From Streptomyces sp. NRRL WC-3742 (GTDB lineage: Bacteria > Actinomycetota > Actinomycetes > Streptomycetales > Streptomycetaceae): DNA of 64,000 nt. Position 1 is the stretch's first letter. Each line of letters opens with the position of its first letter. The position numbers were made by a program, and so were the translations under genes. The notes under the pieces were generated by a model. The model was not told where the DNA came from and did not search any database. It worked only from the letters and a program-made list of their open reading frames with translations. Of this stretch, positions 17,417 through 25,301 are shown piece by piece. Location of the stretch: the NCBI RefSeq assembly GCF_000720635.1, contig NZ_JOCF01000010.1, positions 62,001 through 126,000 of the forward strand. The letters are read 5' to 3'.

Positions 17417-18262
17417 TCACTCTTCCCATGAGTTGCCGGTCCGAAGCCTCGTCAGAATCCGCGACAGCAGTCGGGAAACATGCATCTGCGACATTCCCAG
17501 CTCGGTACTGATCTGCGACTGGGTGAGGTTGGCGAAGAACCGCAGCATCACGATCCGCCGTTCCCGTTCCGGGAGTTGGACCAGAAGGTGGCGCACCATG
17601 TCGCGGTGCTCGACCTCGGCGAGCGCGGAGTCCTCGTAGCCGAGCCGGTCGAGCAGGGCCAGCCCGCCCTCGTGCTCCTGGGCCGCCTCCAGGGAGGCCG
17701 CGTTGTAGGCCCGCCCGGCGTCCAGGCAGGCCCGGACGTCCTCCTCGGGGATGCGCAGGCTGGCGGCGATCTCGGGCACCTTGGGCACCCGGCCGTGCAG
17801 CACCGTCAGCTCCTCCATGGCGCCGCTGACCTGGACCCAGAGCTCCTGGAGCCGGCGGGGGACGTGCATGGTGCGGACGTTGTCGCGGAAGTAGCGCTTG
17901 ATCTCGCCGAGGATGGTCGGCAGCGCGTAGGTGGGGAACTGCACGCCGCGGGTGGGGTCGAAGCGGTCGATGGCGTTGATCAGGCCGATCGTGCCGACCT
18001 GGACGACGTCCTCCATCGGCTCGCTGCGGCTGCGGAAGCGGGTGGCCGCGTAGCGCACCAGCGGGATGTTCACCTCGATCAGTGCCGCCCGGACCCGCTC
18101 CCGCTCGGGGGCGTCGGGGGGCAGTTCGGCGAGCCGCTCGAACAGCACCCGGGTCAGGGTCCGGACGTCCACGACGGGCCGGCCGCCGGGGCCGCGCAGA
18201 CCGTCCGGGCGGAGTTCGCCGGCCGGACTGATGATCGCAGCCAGCACTTCGTCCACGGACAC
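17417..18262 (-). CDS. sigF: SigB/F/G-family RNA polymerase sigma factor, SigF-like
   Basis: 281 residues from GTG 18262, preceded by GGGAGGGG. Complete regions 2, 3 and 4 are present ([40 protein letters not shown]). The signature [23 protein letters not shown] and the A-S-L-E-A-A-Q-E stretch resemble SigF, needed for spore maturation in S. coelicolor. It lies 145 bp upstream of the sigN-type gene in the same direction. A pair of streptomycete developmental sigma genes is the likely identity; the exact orthology needs a tree. Confidence 0.72.
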   Translation of the reverse strand: MSVDEVLAAIISPAGELRPDGLRGPGGRPVVDVRTLTRVLFERLAELPPDAPERERVRAALIEVNIPLVRYAATRFRSRSEPMEDVVQVGTIGLINAIDRFDPTRGVQFPTYALPTILGEIKRYFRDNVRTMHVPRRLQELWVQVSGAMEELTVLHGRVPKVPEIAASLRIPEEDVRACLDAGRAYNAASLEAAQEHEGGLALLDRLGYEDSALAEVEHRDMVRHLLVQLPERERRIVMLRFFANLTQSQISTELGMSQMHVSRLLSRILTRLRTGNSWEE

Positions 18263-18472
18263 GTCACCCCTCCCAAAGTCGTCTACGGCGGGCCCTGCGG
18301 ATCGGGTGTCGCGGCTGGTTCTTCACCTCGCCATGTCCGGCAAAACCGGTCATAGCATCACAAGGCGGGCGCAGGTCGGGCAAGTACCCGGTGGAGGTGT
18401 GTTGATGGGGCGAACGGCCGTCGCGGGGCCCGGGGGCGGGGCGCGGCACGGGTCGTTCCGGGGCGTAGCAAG

Positions 18473-18501
18473 CCGCCCCGCCCGGTGGCCGGGCGGGGCG
18501 G
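18473..18501 (-). terminator. stem-loop after the Dabb protein gene
   Basis: Perfect 13-bp stem (18473-18485, 18489-18501) with loop TGG, located 60-90 bp beyond the stop of the minus-strand Dabb gene. Confidence 0.7.
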
Positions 18502-18563
18502 TCGGGGTCCGTCCGGGGGACGGGCCGGGGGTGCGCTCGGGGAGCGCGGGGGCCGTTCGGGGC

Positions 18564-18857
18564 TCAGACCTCGATGTCGGCGATCACCCAGGTGGCGAAT
18601 TCGCGCCACTGGCCGGCCGCAGCCTGGTGGGCCGGGTGGGTCAGGTACGCCTGCAGGGCCTCGCGGTCCTCGACCAGGCTGTTGATCGCGTAGTCGTAGG
18701 CGATGTCCCGCTCGGTGGTGTTCCAGCCGCACTCCCACGCGCGGAGCTCGGGGATCAGCGAACCGAGCTCGGCGAACGCCTTCGCGCCGGCGATTGCGCG
18801 CTCGTCGTCCTTGGTGACGCCTTCATCGAGCTTGAACAGGACCAGGTGCCGGATCAC
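18564..18857 (-). CDS. Dabb family (stress-responsive A/B barrel) protein
   Basis: 97 residues from GTG 18857, chosen because GAGGAG lies 8 nt upstream; an in-frame GTG at 18866 abuts the same purine run and is less likely. The sequence starts V-I-R-H-L-V-L-F-K-L, typical of Dabb proteins, with W-x-x-G-x-N near the middle and A-Y-x-x-H-P-A-H-Q-A. Small dimeric alpha/beta barrel fold, cytoplasmic. Family roles vary (stress proteins, polyketide cyclases), so function is not assigned. Confidence 0.82.
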   Translation of the reverse strand: MIRHLVLFKLDEGVTKDDERAIAGAKAFAELGSLIPELRAWECGWNTTERDIAYDYAINSLVEDREALQAYLTHPAHQAAAGQWREFATWVIADIEV

Positions 18858-18940
18858 GACGGCCACTCCTCGCGGACGGGGGGAACAGAGGGTCCCGCCC
18901 ACCGTAACGGGTGCGCCGGGGCCCCTCGCGGGCCGTCCCG

Positions 18941-19105
18941 CTACTTGATCAACCCGGTCATGAAGGTGCCGACCGCCTTGGCCGCGTTCGAGATGCCCTC
19001 GAAGCCCAGCTGGACGAGCTCGGCCGAGCGCGACGGTGAGGTGATGATCGAGTAGAGGACGAAGACGAGCAGGAGCACCATGCCGATCTTCTTCGCCTGC
19101 GCCAT
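18941..19105 (-). CDS. 54-residue membrane peptide
   Basis: ATG 19105 to TAG 18941. It begins MAQAKKIGMV, continues with the hydrophobic helix LLLVFVLYSIIT and an amphipathic C-terminus rich in Ala, Gly and Lys (N-A-A-K-A-V-G-T-F-M-T-G-L-I-K). Upstream on the minus strand, GGAAGGGAC precedes the start, a reasonable ribosome-binding site. It resembles small conserved streptomycete membrane proteins of unknown role. Confidence 0.65.
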   Translation of the reverse strand: MAQAKKIGMVLLLVFVLYSIITSPSRSAELVQLGFEGISNAAKAVGTFMTGLIK

Positions 19106-19620
19106 CGGGGGTCCCTTCCTCCCAGCTGTGGGCCGCCGTCACCCTGCTCCCCGAGCGGCCCTGCACTGGGCAGCTTATCCACCGGACGGGCTATCAAGTG
19201 TGCGACGCGTTCGCCCGACGGGACGAAGGTCCCCGCGAGTGGGGCCTTTCTCCGGATGCCCGGGCCCGGCCGCGGCGGCAGGATGGACGGTGTGCCGCGG
19301 ATCTGGCAGGAATCCCCGGTACGTGGACCGGAGATCCCCGCTGTGGGACCGGGCGCCGCGACTTCCCCCCGACGCGGCACCGGTTGTGGGACTCCGCCAG
19401 GGGGAGCGGTGAGTCCCCCCGAGCCGCTCCCCCTCCAGGCTCCGTACGGACCGGGTTTCGGTGGTCATCGGCCCGGCGTACGGAGCCCTTTCCGTGCCCG
19501 GGAACCGGGACCGGAACGTGAGATCGCAGCTGAGGCGGCAACTGAGGCCGGAACTGAGACCGCGACGACGAAGGGCCCCGACCGTTCCCGGTCGGGGCCC
19601 TTCGTTCTTCCTGCTCATGG
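19106..19620. other. 515-bp region between the membrane peptide and tRNA-Ser
   Basis: No convincing gene. It contains the leader of the 54-residue peptide gene and, near the tRNA, a perfect 15-bp terminator. Open frames in this stretch have no ribosome-binding site and an atypical composition. Confidence 0.55.
19569..19604. terminator. terminator of the tRNA-Ser transcript
   Basis: Perfect 15-bp stem (19569-19583 and 19590-19604) with loop GTTCCC, 17 bp beyond the tRNA 3' end on the minus strand. Confidence 0.85.
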
Positions 19621-19707
19621 CGGTAGCGGTGGGATTCGAACCCACGGTGGAGTTGCCCCCACACACGCTTTCGAGGCGTGCTCCTTTGGCCGCTCGGACA
19701 CGCTACC
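19621..19707 (-). tRNA. tRNA-Ser (anticodon CGA)
   Basis: 87 nt. The acceptor stem GGTAGCG pairs with CGCTACC, with discriminator G. Anticodon arm CACGC-CTCGAAA-GCGTG gives anticodon CGA. There is a long variable arm (GTGGGGGCAACTCCAC type) as in class II serine tRNAs, and T arm GTGGG-TTCGAAT-CCCAC. CCA is not encoded. It reads UCG serine codons, frequent in this GC-rich genome. Confidence 0.96.
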
Positions 19708-19816
19708 GAGGGGAACTCTACCGGACGGGTGGCGCGGTCACGAAATCCGTTTCCGGACAGGGTGGACGGGCGGGGTGGCCGACGGGACGGCCGGAGGGGG
19801 TGTCAGCGGCGCCCGG

Positions 19817-20344
19817 TCAGCGGTGGCCGTCGAAGAAGGCGCGCAGCTGGGTGGCGCACTCCTCGGCGAGGACGCCCGGGACGACCTCGGGGCGGTGGTT
19901 GAGCCGGCGGTCGCGCATCACGTCGAAGAGGGAGCCGGCCGCGCCGGCCTTCTCGTCGAGGGCGCCGTAGACCACGCGGTCGATGCGGGAGAGGACGATG
20001 GCGCCGGCGCACATGGTGCAGGGCTCCAGGGTGACGACGAGGGTGCAGCCGCTGAGGCGCCACTCCCCGGCCTTCTCCGCCGCCTGCCGGATGGCGACCA
20101 CCTCGGCGTGGGCGGTCGGGTCGCCGATCGCCTCGCGCTCGTTGTGGCCGCGCCCGATCACCTCGCCGTCCGGGCCCAGCACGAGCGCCCCGACGGGGAC
20201 GTCACCGGTGGCCGGCGCCAGGGACGCCTCGGCGATGGCGAGGCGCATCGGCGCCGCCCAGCGGTCGCGTACCGGGTCGGGGCGGACGGGGGCGGGCAGC
20301 GGGGGGACGTGCGGGACGGTCGGCGGGGTGGCGGCGGGCTGCAT
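19817..20344 (-). CDS. tadA: tRNA adenosine(34) deaminase
   Basis: 175 residues from ATG 20344 (an in-frame ATG at 20389 would add 15). Zinc-dependent deaminase: H-A-E in THAEVVAIR-type context (A-H-A-E-V-V-A-I) supplies the His ligand and catalytic Glu; P-C-T-M-C-A-G supplies two Cys ligands. It converts A34 to inosine in tRNA-Arg(ACG). The N-terminal ~25 residues are Pro-rich and not conserved in the family, so the start may be later. Beside it is the gene for its usual actinobacterial partner protein, and a tRNA gene is downstream. Confidence 0.9.
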   Translation of the reverse strand: MQPAATPPTVPHVPPLPAPVRPDPVRDRWAAPMRLAIAEASLAPATGDVPVGALVLGPDGEVIGRGHNEREAIGDPTAHAEVVAIRQAAEKAGEWRLSGCTLVVTLEPCTMCAGAIVLSRIDRVVYGALDEKAGAAGSLFDVMRDRRLNHRPEVVPGVLAEECATQLRAFFDGHR

Positions 20345-20395
20345 GGCATCCAGTGTCGGCCATCCGGCCCGGGGGCCGGAGCCGGGCACCGGCCG

Positions 20396-20932
20396 CTACC
20401 GGACCGCTTCCAGGACCTCGCCGCAGCCCAGGGCCTCGGCGATCTCCTCCAGGGCGTCGCCCGGCACCGCGCCCTCGCCGCTGAGGGCGAGCAGGCCGTC
20501 GGAGGCCAGGCCGAACTCGGTGAGCAGGTGGGAGTCGCCCAGCGGGCCGACCGGGACGCCGCCGCGGGCGTCCGCGTCCTCGTCGTCCTGCTCCTCGGCC
20601 TCCTCGGCCTCGTCCAGCAGGTGGTCCAGGTCGCCGAACTCGCTTTCGCCGGCCTGGTCGACCAGTTCGTCGGTGAGGACGGAGCCGTAGGAGCTGCGGG
20701 CGGCGGCGGCGCCGTCCGACACGAAGATCCGCGGGTCCTCCTCGCCGTCCACCCGGACGATGGCGAACCAGGAGTCCTCCTGTTCGATGAAGATCAGGAC
20801 GCTGTCGTCGTCCTGGGCACTGTCGCGGGCCAGGTCGGCCAGATCGGCCAGGGTTTCGACGTTGTCGAGTTCCGCCTCGCTCACATCCCACCCGTCCTCG
20901 GTGCGAGCAAGCACTGCAGCGAAGTACGCCAC
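20396..20932 (-). CDS. tRNA adenosine deaminase-associated protein
   Basis: 178 residues from GTG 20932, chosen because GGGAG lies 7 nt upstream. It begins V-A-Y-F-A-A-V-L-A-R, contains D-S-W-F-A-I-V-R and is strongly acidic, with a Glu/Asp run in the middle (D-E-A-E-E-A-E-E-Q-D-D-E-D). This protein family is regularly found upstream of tadA in actinobacteria; its molecular role is not established. Confidence 0.8.
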   Translation of the reverse strand: MAYFAAVLARTEDGWDVSEAELDNVETLADLADLARDSAQDDDSVLIFIEQEDSWFAIVRVDGEEDPRIFVSDGAAAARSSYGSVLTDELVDQAGESEFGDLDHLLDEAEEAEEQDDEDADARGGVPVGPLGDSHLLTEFGLASDGLLALSGEGAVPGDALEEIAEALGCGEVLEAVR

Positions 20933-21189
20933 CAGGACACTCCCAAGATCATCGGTGTCGGCTGTCGGCGCGCACGGGCGACGCGAAATCCTGGCCGCCC
21001 CCGCGCCAGAGGCGGCCCGCTTGTTCGGACCGTCCCATCGGAATCGTGACAGAAAGCCCGCCCTTGCGGGGGGTGTTCGGCAGCGCGTCTTCGCAGGTCG
21101 TGTCGGAAGGCCCGGTCGGTGTCCGGCCCCGCAGCGCCGCAGGCTCCGAAGGCGGTCGAACTTCGCCCGGTGCGTCCGAAATGGCCGCG

Positions 21190-21426
21190 TCAGATCCGGA
21201 ACGTACGCATCCGCATGGCCTCGCGCATCCGCCGCTCCTTGGTCCTCCGGGGCTGGACGCGCTCGCGCAACTCGCGTGCCTCCGCGAGTTCGCGCAGGAA
21301 GAGGGCCCGCCGTCTGCGGCGCTCCACCTCGGTCTCCGGAGGGTCCTGGGGCGGGCCGGAGCGGAGGCCCGCTCCGGCGACGGGTTCGTCCGCCGAGCCG
21401 TCCCCGGGTTTCGGGTTGCTCGTCAT
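21190..21426 (-). CDS. small Arg-rich conserved streptomycete protein
   Basis: 78 residues from ATG 21426 (ATG 21438 also possible). A Pro/Gly-rich first third is followed by a highly basic helix (E-V-E-R-R-R-R-R-A-L-F-L-R-E-L-A-E-A-R-E-L-R-E-R-V-Q-P) and an end T-F-R-I. The charge suggests nucleic-acid or ribosome binding. It lies divergently upstream of upp. Function unknown. Confidence 0.65.
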   Translation of the reverse strand: MTSNPKPGDGSADEPVAGAGLRSGPPQDPPETEVERRRRRALFLRELAEARELRERVQPRRTKERRMREAMRMRTFRI

Positions 21427-21588
21427 GGGTCGAGACATTCCCCGTTCCGCCCGGTTGATACCACAGGAGGCCGTTCCGTCCCGACATCCGGCCGGTGTCA
21501 CGGCGTGTCACCGGAAGGTGACGGGTCCAGGCGGAAGCCCTGGCACGGCGTGTCGTACGGGCGTCCGGGAGCGGGCTAACCTCGGTAC

Positions 21589-22224
21589 ATGCGTCTCCAC
21601 GTCGTCGACCACCCCCTGGTGGCCCACAAGCTCTCCACCCTGCGCGACGAGCGCACCGACTCGCCGACCTTCCGTCGCCTGACCGACGAGCTGGTGACCC
21701 TCCTCGCGTACGAGGCCACCCGGGACGTCCGTACCGAGGAGGCGGAGATCACCACGCCCGTGGCGGTCACCCTCGGTACCAAGCTCAGCTACCCGCGCCC
21801 GCTGGTGGTGCCGATCCTGCGGGCCGGCCTCGGCATGCTCGACGGCATGACCCGGCTGCTGCCCACCGCCGAGGTCGGCTTCCTCGGCATGGTGCGCAAC
21901 GAGGAGACCCTGGAAGCCTCGACCTACGCCACCCGGATGCCGGACGACCTCTCCGGCCGCCAGGTCTACGTGCTCGACCCGATGCTGGCCACCGGCGGCA
22001 CCCTGGTCGCGGCGATCCGGATGCTGATCGAGCGCGGCGCCACCGACGTCACCGCCGTGGTGCTGCTGGCCGCGCCGGAGGGCGTGGCGGTGCTGGAGCG
22101 GGACCTCGCGGGCCTGCCGGTCACCGTGGTCACCGCCGCGCTGGACGAGCGGCTCAACGAGAACGGCTACATCGTGCCGGGCCTCGGCGACGCCGGCGAC
22201 CGGCTGTACGGCACCGCGGGCTGA
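21589..22224 (+). CDS. upp: uracil phosphoribosyltransferase
   Basis: 211 residues, the usual length. It starts [15 protein letters not shown], with [13 protein letters not shown] and the PRPP-binding [10 protein letters not shown] near residue 130, and ends [12 protein letters not shown]. It makes UMP from uracil and PRPP in pyrimidine salvage. Cytoplasmic, monocistronic, ending in a strong hairpin. Confidence 0.97.
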   Translation: MRLHVVDHPLVAHKLSTLRDERTDSPTFRRLTDELVTLLAYEATRDVRTEEAEITTPVAVTLGTKLSYPRPLVVPILRAGLGMLDGMTRLLPTAEVGFLGMVRNEETLEASTYATRMPDDLSGRQVYVLDPMLATGGTLVAAIRMLIERGATDVTAVVLLAAPEGVAVLERDLAGLPVTVVTAALDERLNENGYIVPGLGDAGDRLYGTAG

Positions 22225-22244
22225 GCCCGTACCCGGACAGACGG

Positions 22245-22277
22245 AGGAGCCCCCGGCCGCGACGGCCGGGGGCTCCT
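22245..22277. terminator. bidirectional terminator between upp and the LytR_C gene
   Basis: Perfect 15-bp stem (22245-22259, 22263-22277), loop CGA. It is followed by a 16-bp tandem duplication around CTCTTCGGTCTCGACG (about 22278-22311). Confidence 0.85.
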
Positions 22278-22310
22278 CTCTTCGGTCTCGACGCTCTTCG
22301 GTCTCGACGC

Positions 22311-22970
22311 TCAGCAGCTGCCGGTGGCGGTCGGGGTGGGGGAGGGCTTGACGGCCAGGGCCAGGGCGGCCGCCGCCTGGGTCTCGTCCAGCAGGGCGCT
22401 GTAGCCGTCGCCGATCACGAAGTCCACGGTGGTGTCGGTGCGGGCGTCGGGGGTGGTGACGGCCCCGGCGATCTGCGAGCCGATCAGGGTGGCGGCGCCG
22501 GCGCCGCCCGGGCCGGCGATCACCTGGGCGGTGCCGGGCACCTTCTTGTCCAGCTCGGCCGGGGCGTTGCCGACCTTGCCGATGACGAAGCCGCGCTTCT
22601 TCAACTCCTCGGCGGTGCGGCCGGCGAGGCCGCCCTTGGCGGTGGCGTTGTAGACGTTCACCGTCACGGCGGAGGGCTGCGGGATCGCGTGCGGGTCGCC
22701 CGCGGCGGGCGTGGTCGGGCCGGGGGCCGGGGCGGCCAGCGCCTTGCCGGAGGGAGTGGCGCACGCCTGGGCGGAGGCGTTCTTGTCCTTGCCGGTGAAG
22801 ATGTCGTACAGCTGGACTCCGCCGAGCCCGATCAGGGCCAGGGCGAGCAGGCCCGCGAGCGCCGCGATCACCTTGCGGCTCTTCTTCGGGGGCCGGCCCA
22901 GACGCGGATAGCTGTTGCCGGTGATGCGGTACTGCTTCCCCTTGAGACCTTGGGGAGTCAACATGCTCAC
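22311..22970 (-). CDS. LytR C-terminal domain (LytR_C) membrane protein
   Basis: 219 residues from ATG 22970 (ATG 22964 also possible). A basic cytoplasmic N-terminus (L-K-G-K-Q-Y-R-I-T-G; P-P-K-K-S-R-K) is followed by one membrane helix (about 34-52) and an extracytoplasmic LytR_C domain (about 100-195) opening V-T-V-N-V-Y-N-A-T-x-x-G-G-L-A. LytR_C domains usually accompany LytR-CpsA-Psr phosphotransferases that attach polymers to peptidoglycan; here the domain stands alone. Envelope role likely. Confidence 0.82.
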   Translation of the reverse strand: MSMLTPQGLKGKQYRITGNSYPRLGRPPKKSRKVIAALAGLLALALIGLGGVQLYDIFTGKDKNASAQACATPSGKALAAPAPGPTTPAAGDPHAIPQPSAVTVNVYNATAKGGLAGRTAEELKKRGFVIGKVGNAPAELDKKVPGTAQVIAGPGGAGAATLIGSQIAGAVTTPDARTDTTVDFVIGDGYSALLDETQAAAALALAVKPSPTPTATGSC

Positions 22971-23195
22971 GGTATGTCTCCCCCTCGTGCCGGGGCGGGG
23001 TCGGGATGACGGGACGGCCGGTGCGGGCGTCCGCCGGGTGCTGCGGCCTGCCTGGTCGTGACGGACTGCCTGGTCGCGGCCGTAGTCAGCAGCCTAGTGC
23101 CGTCCGGCAGCGAAGGTACTAAACGATCATCATCTGGAGTACCCCGGCACCCGAAAGGGTTACCGGGGTGCGGGCGGGGCCCGGTCGGAGGTCCG

Positions 23196-23492
23196 TCACT
23201 CCATCTCGAGGACACGGGCGTGCAGCACCTGGCGCTGCTGCAGCGCGGCCCGGACGGCCCGGTGCAGCCCGTCCTCCAGGTAGAGGTCGCCGTGCCACTT
23301 CACCACGTGGGCGAAGAGGTCCCCGTAGAAGGTCGAGTCCTCGGCCAGCAGGGTTTCCAGGTCGAGTTGGCCCTTGGTGGTCACCAGCTGGTCGAGCCGC
23401 ACCGGACGCGGGGCGACGTCAGCCCACTGGCGGGTACTCGTCCGGCCGTGATCCGGGTAAGGCCGCCCATTGCCGATGCGCTTGAAGATCAC
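23196..23492 (-). CDS. conserved streptomycete protein of unknown function (sometimes labelled VapB-like)
   Basis: 98 residues from ATG 23492. It starts M-I-F-K-R-I-G-N-G-R-P-Y-P-D-H-G and contains W-A-D-V-A-P-R-P-V-R-L-D-Q-L-V-T and L-A-E-D-S-T-F-Y-G-D-L-F-A-H-V-V. It is a compact, strongly patterned soluble protein. Similar proteins carry a VapB antitoxin label in databases, but there is no PIN toxin gene next to it, so the toxin-antitoxin role is doubtful. Confidence 0.7.
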   Translation of the reverse strand: MIFKRIGNGRPYPDHGRTSTRQWADVAPRPVRLDQLVTTKGQLDLETLLAEDSTFYGDLFAHVVKWHGDLYLEDGLHRAVRAALQQRQVLHARVLEME

Positions 23493-23667
23493 ACGGAAAG
23501 CCTACCGTTCGGACGGCGGATGGCCCAGCAGCGGCGGCTCCGCCACGCGCGCGGGTGCGAGCTGCGGGTGGGCGAATGCGGTTGTTTGATGGGAAATGTC
23601 GCGAACATCGCCCAGCGACTGTGTCGTTCAGGCAGGCCCGTCAGTCGCCGTTCAGGAGTGTGCACCC

Positions 23668-25254
23668 ATGTCCTCCGCCCCCACCCCGCAGCCCGTCCGG
23701 GAGATCGCCGACGGGTACGCGTTCACCGGGCCCGCGCTCGACCTCGGCGCGGTGCTGCTGGACGGCACCGCGTACGCCGACGCGCAGGTGCGCATCCCGC
23801 TCGCCGTGCTCAACCGGCACGGGCTGGTCGCCGGGGCCACCGGCACCGGCAAGACCAAGACGCTCCAGCTGATCGCCGAACAGCTCTCCGCCCAGGGCGT
23901 CCCGGTGTTCCTCGCCGACGTCAAGGGCGACGTCTCCGGCATCTCCGCGCCGGGCGCGCCCGGCGACCGGACCGCGACCAGGGCCGCCGAGGTCGGGCAG
24001 AACTGGGCGGCGCAGGGCTGCCCCGCGGAGTTCTACGCGCTCGGCGGCATGGGCGCGGGCATCCCCGTCCGGGCCACCGTCACCGACTTCGGACCGCTGC
24101 TGCTCGCCAAGGTGCTGGACCTGAACGAGACCCAGGAGTCCTCGCTCAGCCTGGTGTTCCACTACGCCGACCGGCGCGGGCTGGAGCTGTTCGACCTCAA
24201 GGACCTCAGCGCCGTGATCGCCCACCTCACCTCGCCCGAGGGCAAGGAGGAGCTGAAGGGCATCGGGGGCCTCTCCCCGGCCACCGCCGGGGTGATCCTG
24301 CGGGCGCTCACCGTGCTGGAGAACGAGGGCGCAGGGGCGTTCTTCGGAGAGCCCGCCTTCGACACCGCCGACCTGCTGCGGACGGCCCCGGATGGGCGCG
24401 GCGTGGTCTCGGTGCTGGAGCTGCCCGCCGTGCAGGACCGGCCGCGGCTGTTCTCCACCTTCCTGATGTGGCTGCTCGCCGACCTCTACCAGGGGCTGCC
24501 CGAGGTGGGGGACCTCGACAAGCCCAAGCTGGTGTTCTTCTTCGACGAGGCGCACCTGCTGTTCAAGGGCGCCTCCAAGGCGTTCCTGGAGGCGATCACC
24601 CAGACCGTGCGGCTGATCCGCTCCAAGGGCGTCGGCATCTTCCTGGTCACCCAGACCCCGAAGGACGTACCGGCCGACGTGCTGGCCCAGTTGGGCAATC
24701 GGGTGCAGCACGCGCTGCGCGCCTTCACCCCGGACGACGCCAAGGCGCTCAAGGCCACCGTCTCGACGTTCCCGCGCTCCTCGTACGACCTCGGGGCGGT
24801 GCTCACCTCGCTGGGCACCGGGGAGGCCGTGGTGACCGTGCTGTCGGAGAAGGGCGCGCCGACGCCCGTCGCGGCGACCAGGCTGAGGGCGCCGCAGTCG
24901 CTGATGGGGCCGATCGAGCCGGCCGCGCTGCAGGCGGCGGTGGACGCCTCGCCGCTGACGGTCCGTTACCGGGACGCGATCGACCGGGAGTCGGCGTACG
25001 AGAAGCTGGCGGCGCGGGCGGCCGAGCCCGCGCCCGAGCCCGTCCCGGAGCCCGAGCCTCAGCGGGAGGAGCGGGGGGAGCGGGCGGAAAGGGAGGAGCG
25101 GGAGGAGCGGGCCGGGTCGAAGGCGGCGGCGGGCGGGCTGCTCGGATCGCTGCTGAACAACCCGACGGTGAAGTCCTTCGCCCGCTCGGCGGGGCGCCAG
25201 CTCGGGCAGGAGATCTCGCGCAGCCTGTTCGGGACCTCCAAGCGACGGCGCTGA
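23668..25254 (+). CDS. HerA-like / DUF853 P-loop ATPase
   Basis: 528 residues from ATG 23668, with AGGAG 9 nt upstream. Walker A is GATGTGKT (about residues 58-65), followed by Q-L-I-A-E-Q-L; Walker B is L-V-F-F-F-D-E-A-H-L-L-F (about 288-299). The DUF853 helicase-HerA-like domain extends to about residue 440. A Glu/Arg-rich, low-complexity linker follows (E-P-x-P-E-P repeats, then R-E-E-R), then a C-terminal helix with F-A-R-S-A-G-R-Q-L-G-Q-E-I. Members are hexameric motor ATPases of uncertain role in DNA translocation. No NurA-like nuclease gene is linked. Confidence 0.85.
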   Translation: MSSAPTPQPVREIADGYAFTGPALDLGAVLLDGTAYADAQVRIPLAVLNRHGLVAGATGTGKTKTLQLIAEQLSAQGVPVFLADVKGDVSGISAPGAPGDRTATRAAEVGQNWAAQGCPAEFYALGGMGAGIPVRATVTDFGPLLLAKVLDLNETQESSLSLVFHYADRRGLELFDLKDLSAVIAHLTSPEGKEELKGIGGLSPATAGVILRALTVLENEGAGAFFGEPAFDTADLLRTAPDGRGVVSVLELPAVQDRPRLFSTFLMWLLADLYQGLPEVGDLDKPKLVFFFDEAHLLFKGASKAFLEAITQTVRLIRSKGVGIFLVTQTPKDVPADVLAQLGNRVQHALRAFTPDDAKALKATVSTFPRSSYDLGAVLTSLGTGEAVVTVLSEKGAPTPVAATRLRAPQSLMGPIEPAALQAAVDASPLTVRYRDAIDRESAYEKLAARAAEPAPEPVPEPEPQREERGERAEREEREERAGSKAAAGGLLGSLLNNPTVKSFARSAGRQLGQEISRSLFGTSKRRR

Positions 25255-25280
25255 ACCACCCGGTGGGCCAGCGGGTGGGC

Positions 25281-25301
25281 CAGCGGGTGGGTCACCCGCT
25301 G
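25281..25301. terminator. stem-loop between convergent genes, in a GGTGGGCCAGC repeat
   Basis: CAGCGGGT (25281-25288) pairs with ACCCGCTG (25294-25301). The sequence just upstream repeats GGTGGGCCAGCG (about 25262-25288). Confidence 0.55.

Noticed and set aside
17417..18262. Treating the two sigma genes as duplicated copies of one gene
   Set aside because: Their region 2.4-3 segments differ in a way that matches two separate families (SigF-like and SigN-like), so recent duplication is unlikely.
23196..23492. Toxin-antitoxin system around the VapB-like protein
   Set aside because: No PIN-domain or other toxin gene is adjacent; the neighbouring gene encodes a HerA-like ATPase on the other strand.
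23668..25254. HerA-like ATPase as part of a HerA-nuclease defence pair
   Set aside because: No nuclease or Sir2/DUF4297-like partner is next to it, and the DUF853 family is widespread as a housekeeping gene.
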